Below, in pieces: positions 23,352-34,497 of a stretch of DNA of 64,000 nucleotides (the stretch's first letter is position 1; every line of letters begins with the position of its first letter). Position numbers and translations under genes: made by a program. The stretch comes from Gonium pectorale (lineage: Eukaryota; Chlorophyta; Chlorophyceae; Chlamydomonadales; Volvocaceae): positions 306,159 through 370,158 of the forward strand of contig LSYV01000039.1 of the NCBI GenBank assembly GCA_001584585.1, in the 5' to 3' direction. The notes under the pieces are model-generated. The model ran no database searches, was not told the DNA's origin, and worked only from the letters and a program-made list of their open reading frames with translations.

Positions 23352-25491
23352 ATGTCTTTCCAGCCTTTTCCCGCAACAATGGCGACAGGCGACGTGGGCG
23401 GCGAGGCGGGCCCGGGGCCGAGCTCAGTTTATCATCAAAAGCAGCAGAAGCAAAACCATGGGCAACACCATGGGCATATCACAGACCCTTTACGCTGGGA
23501 AAAGGTGTTCCTAAGTGGAGGTGAGCCCGTAACGGAGCGCAGCCTGTTTCAATCAGGCGGCCCGTGCAAAGCCAAGCCGGTGGCTTTCAACTTCGGCTTT
23601 GGTTGGAAATGTTGATCGCTTTGCCCCGCAGCGCTTAGTGGAGCCATCAGCAGGACGGCGACAGCTCCCATGGACCGGCTTAAAATGCTGCTGCAGACGC
23701 ACGAGGAGGCGAAGGGGTTGTCCTTGCGGCAGGGGTGGCAGAAGATGATGGCGGAAGGTAAGTGCCGAGCGCATGCGGTATGCCAGGTGGTGGTGTTGGG
23801 TTGGCGGGTAAGGGTTGTGGAAGGCACGGGCGCGCGAGGGCCCCCTTGATATGGTACGTATTTGCCGCCTACTAATGGAGCACAGCTCACTGATATCATG
23901 TTTCCGGTTGCGCATTTGGACCACGCAGCACGCCGCGACGTACGTAGAATTGCTTGGCAGGGCTGTTTGCATGCGCCATTACCCCATAGCCACTGCAACA
24001 CCTCTCTGGCCTTTCGGGAGAAGCGAGCTCCGTTTGTCACTCTGCTGAGGTTTGGGCCACGGATTGTGATCCGCTGCAGGTTCCTTGAAATCGTTCTTCA
24101 AGGGAAACGGAGCAAACGTGGTAAAGATAGCGCCGGAGACGGCACTAAAGTTAACCTTGAACGACTCGATACGCAGCCTTATAGCGCATGATCCTGACCA
24201 CGTCCTCGTGCGGGAACGCATGGTCTCTGGTGGAGTTGCCGGTGCCATAGCGCAGGTTAGTGCCCGCACACCTGCATAGCCAGTGTGTCACCATGCCAGG
24301 ACCATGCCTATGGGCTGGGCAAGCTGAAGCGCTTGAAGTGTTTAGCCCGGTGCTCGAACGATTGAAGCTGCCATGTCCTTCCAGTCCCATGCCGAGTGAT
24401 TGGCGAACCTGCTCCTGTAGTTTCTGGTCCTTGTATTGCGCCTGCACTTGCACCCTGCTGTTACCCGGTGTCACTGTATGCTTTGGCTCCCGTTCTCGGC
24501 CAGGGCCTGCTGTATCCGTTGGACACGATCCGCACCCGCCTGGCGGTCTCGCCACCCGGCACGTACGCGGGAATCCTGCACGCGGCCTACCGCATCCGGC
24601 GCTACGAAGGCGTCGCTGCCTTCTACCGCGGACTCACGCCCTCCATGATCGGCATCCTGCCGTTCGCGGGAGTCGACATTGCGCTCTTCGAGGTGTGCTT
24701 TGGGGCTTGCGGCCGGGTTGCTGGCGCGTGGATGCTTTGACAAATTCTTTGTAACAGGGAAGTCAGGGTCTGAATGAGGAATGAAAAGAGTTTGGGTCCG
24801 CTTCTGCCCCTGTGTGCAACAATGAACATAGGTGTTCAAGGACAAACTGTACGAGCGGTACGACGGGCGGCCGCCGCACATGGGCATCGTAGTGGCGGGC
24901 ATGCTGTCCAGCTCTATCGCGCAGGTAAGAGCGTCCGTTGCTTGTCAGATCATATCTCCGCTGACAAGGGAGCCATCCCTTCACAGGCCAGCTCCGAAAT
25001 TCAATCTCGATCGCCCCTATTGTGCGCATCACCTGATGCCATAGTCAAGCTTTCTGCCGGTCTTTCCCGGTTCTGCATTGTGAAGAAACTTTGGGAAGGT
25101 GCCTAATGCCAACAGCGTGGCAAGCGTTGGGCTACTTAAACCTGCGGTTGGTCCATGCGAATGCCCTGCCTGCCGCTCCCTATCAATCCAGCCCACGTAC
25201 CCGTGCTCTCAGGTCGTGTCATACCCGTTGGCGCTCGTGCGGACGCGGCTGCAAGCGCAAGCGGTCCACATGCACGACGTGCGCGGGCACGGCAGCGGGC
25301 CGGGCGCAGCAGGGCAACTCAAGTACCGGGGCATGACGGATGTGTTCCGTAAGACGCTGGCGCACGAGGGCGTACGGGGCCTGTACAAGGGCCTGGTGCC
25401 GAACCTGCTAAAGTTGGCACCCGCCGCTGGCATCGGCTGGTACGTGTTTGAAGAGACGAAGCTGGTCCTCGGCGTTGACCCGCGATCGTAG
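23352..25491 (+). CDS. Mitochondrial carrier, SCaMC/ATP-Mg-phosphate type without EF hands
   Basis: SLC25-family antiporter of the inner mitochondrial membrane (or another organelle membrane). Six exons: 23352-23520, 23632-23757, 24080-24255, 24504-24692, 24832-24924, 25213-25491; 343 residues. Three repeats of two helices carry the PxDxxR/K signatures APMDRLK, YPLDTIR and YPLALVR; the third lacks the acidic residue, as in the ATP-Mg/Pi carriers (SLC25A24 group). FFKGNGANVVKIAPETALK and the final GLVPNLLKLAPAAGIGWYVF also match that group. The N-terminus (about 50 residues, Gly/Gln/His-rich) has no EF hands, so calcium control of the SCaMC kind is not expected from this chain. Substrate is not certain: ATP-Mg/Pi by resemblance, but related CoA/ADP carriers cannot be excluded. 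The start ATG at 23352 was chosen because it opens the in-frame exon; a second ATG at residue 10 is possible. Confidence 0.92.
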
Positions 25492-27679
25492 CCCGGTGAT
25501 GTTGTCGTAACCCTTGGGCCTGGTCGGCGAGCCTCCAGGTCGCTGCCTTCTTGCTGTGGAACTTCACTTCATGGTTGCTGGTCCTTGTATTTTGGTGAAG
25601 TCTCCGGGGCCGGATTACTGGTCGCGGTCCTTGGCCTTCAGGGTGCGGGAGCGAACGGGAAGGTGATTTTGCGCTGAAACTGGGGCTTGCCGGTGTCTTG
25701 TGCGCGGTGGATGGGTTGAGTGGTAATAGGAGTAGTGACAGCAAAACCGTTGGCGGGCGTGACAATGCAGCGGCTTTCGAGGCGTGACTGAAATACCGCA
25801 GAGGACAAGGTCGGCGTTCTGCAACTAAATTAGGTGCATTGCGGCGGGATGTTCGATGGGGATTGTAGGCATACAGCTGGGTCAAGCCGGTGTGTGTGCA
25901 AAAGTGGCCTTGAAAGAGAGCGACACAGAGACCGGCGGCAAACCGTTTGTGAGCAATAATTGCCTGCCCAATCGCTTTGCTTTGATGTTTGGCATGACTC
26001 GCCAGCCTGCAGTCAGGTTGGTTTGTACTGCATGGAACCGCGCGTTTAGGGAGTGGGGAGCTCAATTGGGTCAACGGTACCAGTTGCTGGCCCGCCCCGC
26101 GCCCCATCAGCCTTATGCAAGGCCTGCTTGATCGGCGGCACACGATGTCCCGACTCGATCTTGGGACGACTGGCATTGTTCTTTTGTTCGTATTGACGTG
26201 TCGCCGGACCAAGCGTCTGACCGGCATTTGCCTTCTCAACAGGGCTCGTTGTTGGTTTGCCGACATCTGTGCCCACATGGTGGTGATGAGTGGCGGTGCT
26301 GTTAGTGCAGACCACATGGGGGAGGCAGGTGCTGACTCCACGAGATGCACGCAGTCATTGATGCATTTGAGTAGAGGACCTGTCTAAGTAGATGTAATGC
26401 CAAGTTGGTGCTGTTGCATTATTGTTACCCTTCGTTGCCGGGACAAGAATAGACGAGGCTATGTCACTTCCGCGATAGGCAGACTACTATGTCTCCCACA
26501 CGGGCAGGGAATGGACACGGGATGGATGCTTCCGGGCCGCACCTGCGTGGCCAAGGAAGGCTGCGGCTGATTCACCCATCGTCAGTCACCGTTGACTACG
26601 CGGGGTCATACCACATCACCAAGTCCAGCGGACTGAGTCCACTTGCCATCAATCACCGAGTCCAGCTCCTTGTGACGTCAGGGACATGTTGCTGACGAAA
26701 CCAGGGTCCCGCGTCCCTTGCGCTAGGTTTGTGTTAAGTGGCCCTGACATCGCCAACACAGCTCTCGGTTCGCAGAGCCTGGCTTGGAAGTAAGTCTGAA
26801 CAGCTTCCTCGCTGCACCGATGCGCCTAGTCGCCTTATCGCCCAGAGTGCAGATCCCCGATCACGGCATTGTGTCCTGCGCCGTCAGGCGCCGTTCCGCC
26901 ACGCACTGAATACCTGCGAGTCAATACCTGCAAGGACAGTTTGTCGCCTAGTGGAAATGGAGGACGAGCCCTGATTTCCTTGGATTCCGTTACTTCGCTG
27001 TTAGGTGCGGAGTTCGCGGGTGTACTGCTAGGCCAGCTATGCCGTACATGCCACTGTCTAACAGGCTGCGGTTTGTGTAGCTTGCAGCATCAAATACCTG
27101 CTCTGGTTTGCATTCTGATCGTTTGATCTTGTTTTACTCGTGCTGCGGGCGAACACTGTGGATTCTCCCGCCTTGCAGCGTCTTGCAGCCACCAAGCAGT
27201 GCTAGCGGTGCATCGCAGCGCTGCTCCAAGATTCCATATGGGGAAGCTGACGGATGGCCCCCTGTTGCCTCTCAGTCGATGGAATCTGTCTGGGCATGCC
27301 TGTCCGTTTGAGGCGTTTGAGGTTGAGGGGGAAGTTGTCCTGCCTTCCGTCGCCTTCCCGCCTGCGCCTCCTTGACGGTGCAAGCAGTCCGCATTCCAAA
27401 CACAGACGCAACTTCCGCTTCACCCAGCGCTCCCTGCCTCATTCCTGTCCGGCGCCGCTATCCATTCTACCCAGCATACGTACGGCACAGTTAGGTTATG
27501 ACCCGGGTCATGGAGCCCGTAACATAATCGTGTCGTCTGTGTTACATGGCCGACGAGCTTTCGAAAAACAGCACATAGTGGTGGAACAGCGACTGCGCTT
27601 TTCTGTTTGCCCTCGCTACAGCCCTCCCTACGCGCATGTGATATATCATCAACCTTGATCGCATAGACGGTGCTTGAAA
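25492..27679. other. Intergenic: carrier 3' region and upstream region of the TLDc gene
   Basis: 2.2 kb with no recognised gene. The longest frame (343 codons, minus strand, overlapping the carrier's last exon antisense) has no family motif and skewed composition. A candidate TGTAA for the carrier lies at 26393-26397. Confidence 0.5.
26393..26397 (+). terminator. Candidate TGTAA poly(A) signal for the carrier gene
   Basis: TGTAA about 900 nt past the carrier stop codon. The distance is long, so an earlier non-consensus site is possible. Confidence 0.2.
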
Positions 27680-30679
27680 ATGGAGGATCTAAGCCAGACT
27701 CAGCTCAAGGCAATTCTGGAGGACACCCAAGCGTCTCTGGCTGCAGCGTTGGGACGCATTGAGGCATTTCGCATTAGGGAGAGGCAGATCATGAACGAAT
27801 TGTCGCAGCTTAGGCAGCAGGTGCACACTGACCAGCCGGGCGCGCCAGCGCAGACCATCAGCAGCGGGGCGAAGCCGGCCGCGGCGATACCAGCCCCCGC
27901 GCCCACGCCAGCGGCGACACCCGGGAACAAGACTATGGATGACCCTCAGTCATCCAAGAAAAGCGAAGTCGTGCCGGCGTGGACTAGCCCAAGCTCCCAG
28001 CCTGTGTATGTCACGAACTGCGGGGGAGATTACCCAATTCACATCATGACCGGCTCCAAGAAGGCAAGCTCTGGGGAGGGCCCGACAGCAGGCTTGGGGT
28101 TTTCCGTGCCAGGTATTCCTGTATTGGCGCCGTTTCACCCCAGGCGCTTGGGGTGGGTGGTTGGGTTAGGTGATGGAGCTCTCACCAAGCTCCCAGCCTG
28201 GAAAACTGAGTTAATCTGAGGCTGCTTAATAGAGTGCATCCTGGAGGGAGGTCTGCTGATGCTTGTTGCGGGTGCTCAACCATCAGTGCAGCGCCGTGCC
28301 TGCGACACAATACTTCGCTTTTAAGTCCCAATGTTGCAACGAACGTTCCAAGTGAGTGCCCCGAATGTTGTGGTTGCTTCTCGGGCCCGACGCTGGCCTA
28401 GGGGTTACCCGCCCAAATGAGAGACCACCTCAGCGCTGCAAAAGGGAGAGGCGTATGCGGGCCGCTACTGCTTCCTGTGGTTGTTGCGGGCGGCTGCTTT
28501 AAAGTTAGCCGCAACAGCAGCCCCAACCCGGCCTCGCGCAGGTGCCGGGGAGTCTCGTGGTGACCTCCGAGTACGTAGACTTCGTGGAGGTGAAGGCACG
28601 CGTGCGGCAGGAGGAGTTCGTGGGGATCAGCACCGTCAAGGCCGACGTGCAGACCAAGGTGATCGCCGTACGGATGTGGACGGCTTGCGCGGGTTGTGTG
28701 GTTCCGCACACGGCATGTTAAGCACATTGATTCGTGAATGAGCGGGGATAGTGCCCTTGGCAGCATTTGAGACCCATAGCCAGATGGGGAGACAGTGCGT
28801 TAGCTTTTGAAGAGCAGGCATGTAGCGTTGGTGCGCCGGCGTTGTGCGCCGCCCCTGCCGCCGCGCTGCTGTCGCAGAAACGGGGCGGCATGGGGCTGTT
28901 CATGTGTTGCGTGGCGCCTGCCGAGGGCGCCGAGCCCGCTGACCTGGGTGCCACGGGTGCCGCTGGTTGCAAGGACGAGGCGGAGGAGCGCGGAGGGCAG
29001 GATGGCACGTCCACCAGCGGAGGCGGGCGGGGCGTCTGGCAGATGCTGTGGAGCAAGAACGGCGTGCCGCAGCGGCAGGCGTTTGAGGCGTCTGTTTCAA
29101 CGTGAGAGGCGGGTGGCGGGCCAGCTTTTGGCCGATGAGACGTGCGGATGCATGTGCACGTCAATGAGACGAGTACTCGAAGAATCCAGGAGCACGCTCC
29201 GTGGTTCACGGGGCGTGAACCATGCACATACCTCCAGCACCACATGCGATCCGCCTAATCACGTTGTGCACAAGTCTTGCGGTTAACGTGCCCGTATCCG
29301 TCCACACTGCAGCATCGTAGTACACTGTCTCATGTTTGCTTATGCAACGCTTGCAGACGTGAGGCGCTGCATCGACATACGCAGCGCTGGCTCGGGCAGC
29401 TGGACGAGGTCCCGGGCGAGGCCACCGTGGCAGAGAGCGGGTGAGTAGGATGGACGCACTGTTATGCAGCCTTTTGGCAAGATTTTAGTTGTCTTCTCGT
29501 TGTCCCTGGTGCACAACCTGGAGAAGCCTCGCACGTTTCGTAGGGAGGCGCACTCATGGCTCGGGCCCGGGGTGTGGCAGTTAGCATGTCTGCTTGCGAA
29601 CATGGTCGAATGCCCCAGCGTGCCCATATCCGGAAGATGGCAGATGCTTATCTGCTGTGCTTACATAACTTGGACGACTGAGTCGGAGGTCGCCTCATTC
29701 CCATGACAGGGAGCTACAACTCGCTGTGCCGCGCAACCTGACGGTCGGCGAGGGGACCCTGCAAATGCTTGGGGAGCCGTCGGTCATCCTCAGCGGAAAC
29801 CAGGCGAGCGCGCTCGCGTCCGCCGTCCCGCCTCTGGAGCGTATGAAGAGCTGGACGCTGTCCTACAGCACGACCAAGCATGGTATCAGCCTGGCGACGC
29901 TGTACCGCAAAGCGGTCAACGGCGTGCCCAGCATCTTGCTTGTCCGGGACTTCGGAGGTAGGTGTGCTACCCTGGACAAATGGCGCACCCTCGCGGTGTT
30001 GTTCCTACCCGCGATACCCTTGAAGCAGGCTCCTTGCCAATGCTTCAGAAGCCTGTCTTGCATTGGCTCGGCGAACTGGCAAGCTCAACTCTAAATTTTA
30101 CCGGAAACATTGCCGCGTCTCGGTACCTGCCCTGCTCCCCTAAGGCTTCACGTTCGGGTGCTACACGCCTGACGGCTGGCGGATCGCACCCCGCTACTAC
30201 GGCTCAGGGGAGACCTTCGTGTTCCAACTGGAGGTGAGGGACCGTCCATGGTCATGCACCTCATCACTAACGTCCATGGGTGAACGCACATGCTGCCGAT
30301 AAGCCATAGCGAACAAGAGTTCAGCTTCTTCAATGGCAGCATGCGGGAGTGGTGAGCCGTCGAAACTCCGGGCAACCTTGCCTCATCCTGCCCACAAGGT
30401 TGTATGTACACACCCGACTCCGCGCAAAAACCACTCCACCCGCAGCCCTACCGCGTGGCGTACCCTTGGCGGTCTCTCAGCCAGGTCAAGAATGACTTCT
30501 TCCAGTACGGCACGCCCGAGTGCCTGGCCGTGGGTGGGCTGGGCCACTTCGCCATCTGGCTGGATGCCGAGCTGCTGCACGGCTCCTCGGGGACGTGCGG
30601 CACCTTCGGCAGCCCCTGTCTGGCGCACAATGAGGAGTTTAAGATTCAGTACGTGGAGGTCTGGCAGGCGCTGCAGTAG
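27680..30679 (+). CDS. TLDc-domain protein with N-terminal coiled coil and GRAM-like segment (OXR1/NCOA7-related)
   Basis: TLDc proteins act in oxidative-stress protection and bind the V-ATPase. Seven exons: 27680-28063, 28542-28658, 28878-29101, 29357-29440, 29710-29957, 30145-30233, 30446-30679; 459 residues. Residues 1-50 form an amphipathic coiled coil (LKAILEDTQASLAAALGR), followed by a Pro/Ala linker. Residues about 110-170 resemble a GRAM/PH-like strand pattern (VPGSLVVTSEYVDFVEVKAR). The C-terminal half is the TLDc domain: SVILSGNQASALASAVPP, KSWTLSYSTTKHGISLATLY, SILLVRDFGG, FGCYTPDGWR, YGSGETFVFQL, VGGLGHFAIWLDAELLHGSS, FGSPCL and the terminal IQYVEVWQAL. The first intron starts with GC rather than GT (AAG|GCAAGC), keeping phase 0. 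A GT alternative 48 nt upstream would drop 16 residues. ATG 27680 is the first in-frame ATG. The domain call is firm; the GRAM call is tentative. Confidence 0.88.
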
Positions 30680-31180
30680 CGCGTATCTCGGCTTTCAGCG
30701 GGCGAGCGCGGCAGGGCTGGAAAGCAAATTAGGGACAAAGCTGGGGAATGCGTGACATTACGGCAGGGAAGCCGATGTGCCGACAAGAGAGCGCTCAGGA
30801 TGCTTCCGCAGCTTCGGGCCTTGTGTTGTGCATTGGGCAGAGCGTCACGGCGACATGGATTCGCGATGCCAGCGGCAGACTTCTCAACCCACAAACAAAT
30901 GTGTGTAGGGAGACACAGTTGCGAGAGGCATTCGGGCTCGTGAGGAGGTCGATCTTACAAGAGGCAGCCCGCCGAATACGGGCCCTTATGGAGCTCTGCA
31001 GCTGTCCAGGCGCGTATTTTTTTTGGCCGTAGTACATTCATCCGTAGCTACCGTTGGGTAACGTACCTTCATGGAGAGATTGTAGACTTTGAACGCTCCA
31101 TTGTCTGCATTCGGCATCTAAGCTAAGTCCTTGTTGTGGCAAGTGACTGCTGAATCCTGCTCGTTTGTCATAAAGTATTG

Positions 31181-31185
31181 TGTAA
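31181..31185 (+). terminator. Candidate TGTAA poly(A) signal for the TLDc gene
   Basis: TGTAA about 500 nt past the stop codon, in AT-rich surroundings (TAAAGTATTGTGTAAGTAAC). Confidence 0.4.
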
Positions 31186-31235
31186 GTAACTATGAGGGTC
31201 GTTCAGTTGAGAGGCGGTGCATGCCATTGGCTGTG

Positions 31236-31240
31236 TTACA
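31236..31240 (-). terminator. Candidate TGTAA poly(A) signal for the glutathione peroxidase gene
   Basis: TTACA on the plus strand, 460 nt past the stop codon. A second copy lies further on at 30955-30959. Confidence 0.3.
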
Positions 31241-31700
31241 GTTCTAGCACAGCTACCCGTTTGGCGTTGGGCTCACGATCACTTGCCGCTTTCCAGGCGC
31301 TCACAGGCGCGCGTAGCCGCAGCCGATCAGGTCCCCTTCGAAGACCACACGGTGCACAGTCCGAGAAGGGGTTCTACATGTTCTCTCGCAACTCTGCTGT
31401 GCATCATAACAGCCTAAACAATCGCAGGCATATGAAACTGATCACCGAAGGCATGCAGGTCACATTGCTGCTACGAGCGTTTGCTGGGTCCCTTTTCGGC
31501 CAGATAGTACAGCCGTCCCCAACAACCACCATACCGTCCGTGACCGCCCCTAAAATCCGACCCCTGCCACGCAGGAGGCCCAAGAATGCGCTAGCGGAGG
31601 AACCCCCCTTCCCTTGTGCCACTTGGCACTGCTCCTCCCATCTGCCTTGAAGCAGGAGCCACTAATGGATGCGAGGGAATCCTCACATCAAGCTGCATCA

Positions 31701-33571
31701 TTACGCTGCAGGTGTTGCCGCCGCCCGCGCTGCACGGGCCTCGTGCAAGAGACGGTAAATCTCCTGCTCAACGGAGCCCTGATCCCACGACTGGTATATG
31801 AGCTTGATGGGCCGTCCCTCGTGGTTGACCAAAATTTTCTGCGGTTGAACAAAGCAGCAAGAGAGAATGGGCACAAGCAAGCATGTGTTGCCGACACTAG
31901 CGCTACCGCTCCCCATCTTGGCCAGAGCGATCTGATAACCGTCAACGACGATGATGGCAACGCCGATTGGCCCACCTGAAAGTTCCAGATGAGGTCCTTG
32001 CCGGGTCCCTTGCCGCCGCCGCCGCCCTCCGACTCGGGCAATTCCCGCTTCAGGAACTGGTACACCGGGTGCGTACTGGGGCCGTTGACGTCCACCTTGC
32101 TGCGTGGCGGAAAGGGGCACAGCAGGCAGCGCCACAAAGGCAACGGGGAGCACGGCATGCGTTTCTGCAAGGGCCAAGTACCCCAGCGGCCCCACAGCAT
32201 GAAGTGGACTGGAACTGATGTCAGGTTGACTGCAGACGCACCTAAACATAGGGAAGGTGACGTGATACCGCGAAGAGCAGAAGCTCTTGATCTCTGTCTC
32301 GCTGCCCGGCTCTGCAACGACCAACAGTGTTTTGCAAAGAGTCAGTAAACAGAAGGCATGCAAGAAAAACATTCTCTCCACCCAATGGTCCCGCATACAG
32401 CAGATAGCGGCCTGCAAAACCCTGTGCTCACCTTGCTTGCCGAACTGTCATTACATGGACAGGGACGTCGACATACCCGGGTGAGGAGGGGCAAGACGTC
32501 ATGAATTGGTTAGCGTTGGGGCAGGGGCCGCGCAAGGGAAAAGGCAGCAAGCCATACCTGGTTGCAGGGGAAACCCAGAATCTCAAAGCCATGGTTACGG
32601 TACTTCTCGTACGTCTTCATGAGACCTGCAATGTGATTAACACATGCAGTCCATAGCGAGCTGAGGTAAACGCGTGACGTCCTAGCGCACGCTGTTGTAC
32701 CCCTTCCCACCGGCATGCACATCTAGATAGCGCCCCGTCCCCACCCTTGTAGTTCTCGTCGGTGTAACCGCAGGCCGACGCCACGTTCACCACGAGAGTG
32801 ACTTTGCCGGCGTACTGGCTCAGCGAGCGGAGCTTGCCATCAATGTCCACGGCTTCCTGCGTACGGTGTCACACGAGTACGTATTCAGCTCAACTACGCC
32901 GAGCAAGTGCTGCCGCATAGGACTGCACCGCATGAGGTACACAGCAAGCGTCCTCACAACTGTGCCTGCCCCTGGACGCCGAAAGGACTGCGCCAGAGGC
33001 ACCTGCTACCCAACTCACTAGCGCGTAGAGTCCCTTGGCGCTTGAATTCCTTTGCAGAGCCGTGTCCGCGTTCGGAGCGTGCAGCGGCGCTTGCGTGAGC
33101 TGTGGCACGGCTTGGGTATGCACGGCTGTGGGCGCGGTGACAGATCCGACCGTATGCACGGGACTGACCACCGTCGTCGGAGCCGTGACGCCCGGCGCCC
33201 TGACGGGCACGGTCTGCTGGGTGCTGTCCGTCTCAACAGGCCCCGTCAGCACCGGCGCGTGCACCGCAGGAGCCTTCTGATGTGTGTCAGGCTCCGTGCG
33301 GGTCACCGTTATCGGCGCCTGGTGAGGGACTGGCTGGTGTGACGCCGGCTCGATGACAGCGTGCGTGATGGGACTGGCACCAGGCTCCACCACCTTGGCA
33401 GCACGCTCCTCACCCGTGCGGTCCGACTCAATGCGGCTACCAACTGCCAGCGACGGTGCCGTTACCGCGGCGCCCCGCTTCACCTCCGCCTCGCGGTCGG
33501 CCTCAATGGGGCCGGCCGTGACGGGCACGTGCGCGGCGCCTACGTGATGCGCCTGTTGTTGCTGTTGGCTG

Positions 33572-33605
<34 letters not shown>

Positions 33606-34497
33606 GCTGCTGTTGGTCGGCGTGGTGCTGGTAAGTTGGGCTTGTGGGCACCGGGTGTTGGTGCTGTGCCTGCTGCCGCTGCACAACGTCCGCAGCGCCG
33701 CCAGTCGGATTTACGGAGCCGCCGCGGTCCCGCGCCACGACGTCGTCGTACGCCCCGTCATCGGCAATGATGTCCGAGTCTGTGCGTTTGCGATCCGGGT
33801 CCAACACGTCGCGTTCAAGGTGTTTACGCGTGGCCACCCCACTGTTGGGATCCGCCTTCTGTGGGACAGAAGGCGCAAGGCGCGGGCGTCAGGTTCAAGA
33901 ATTCCATAAAGCCTGGGAAGCGCAAGTGGCCCCTCCACACGCATCCTGACTTTGAATATCTCCCAGTCGTAGGCTGCTTTGCTACAGAATGCAAAGAAGC
34001 ATGTTGAATGCCGTTTGGCGGGTTGCACAAGACAGCAGCAGTGCATCCACTACATACCGGGCACATACCACCGTGCCGAACCCGTCTTTTACACTTACCA
34101 AGGTGCGGCCCTCGTTCTTCGCTCCGCCACCAGCTACAATGTTGGATTTTCTTTCCAGCTGCGTTCGCACTAAGCTGTCCCGAGCGGCTGTGCGCTGCTT
34201 GCTGGTACCTATGTACCGCGTGGCGAACGCGGCATACCCGATGGAGAAGAGTATCGCCAGCATAATGACGATCCTGTATCACATGTATTAGACCCGTGAC
34301 CAGCGGCGTGCAGGAAAACAGGGGAAACAGAGGTGGCCCAGGGTGGCCCAGTAGCAACTGCCAGGTACCAGGGTCACACGCGCGCACAAGGCATGGGTAT
34401 CAACTTACCGCATGCATGATCCTTTTCGCCGGGACCGCTTCTGCGTGTGGCGCGAGTGCACCGGCAGCAAGGGCGCGTCTCGCTTCTTGCCCACCAT
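31701..34497 (-). CDS. GPX: Membrane-anchored glutathione (thioredoxin-type) peroxidase with long Gln/Pro/Thr-rich linker
   Basis: Thiol peroxidase that reduces hydroperoxides. Nine exons in transcript order: 34497-34409, 34273-34099, 33858-33019, 32856-32745, 32625-32558, 32444-32432 (13 nt), 32311-32242, 32099-31976, 31838-31701; 542 residues, about three times the usual GPX length. Residues 1-29 are basic; about 30-48 form one hydrophobic helix (IVIMLAILFSIGYAAF). Residues about 90-368 are low complexity: acidic stretch, polyGln run, then repeats rich in Val/Thr/Ala/Pro. The GPX domain (369-542) has peroxidatic Cys397 in NVASACGYT, the second Cys in FPCNQFGKQEPGS with the catalytic Gln, a middle Cys (SFCSSRYHVTFPMF), and WNF with the catalytic Trp/Asn. 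Cys rather than selenocysteine and the FPCNQ cysteine indicate the plant-type, thioredoxin-dependent class. A basic N-terminus before a single helix predicts type II topology, with the catalytic domain lumenal or extracellular (inference). Confidence 0.92.
33571..33606. repeat. TTG/CAA trinucleotide microsatellite coding for polyglutamine
   Basis: About twelve uninterrupted TTG units (CAA on the coding minus strand) inside the GPX linker exon, flanked by further Gln codons. Length polymorphism is likely between strains. Confidence 0.9.

Larger units (their letters stand above)
30680..31700. other. Convergent 3' regions of the TLDc and glutathione peroxidase genes
   Basis: 1.0 kb with no recognised gene. 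Candidate poly(A) signals at 31181 (plus) and 31236 (minus) lie 50 bp apart in crossing orientation. Confidence 0.5.

Noticed and set aside
24396..24503. Open frame running upstream of the fourth carrier exon
   Set aside because: It is intron read-through; the CAG acceptor at 24501-24503 and the GLLYPLDTIR homology define the exon start.
25319..26350. 343-codon open frame on the minus strand
   Set aside because: It is antisense to the carrier's last exon and 3' region, has no recognisable domain, and its composition looks like GC-rich antisense shadow.
33361..33909. Plus-strand frame with a long leucine run resembling a membrane segment
   Set aside because: The Leu run is the TTG microsatellite that encodes polyGln on the coding minus strand; the minus-strand exon has consistent splice sites and fuses to GPX.
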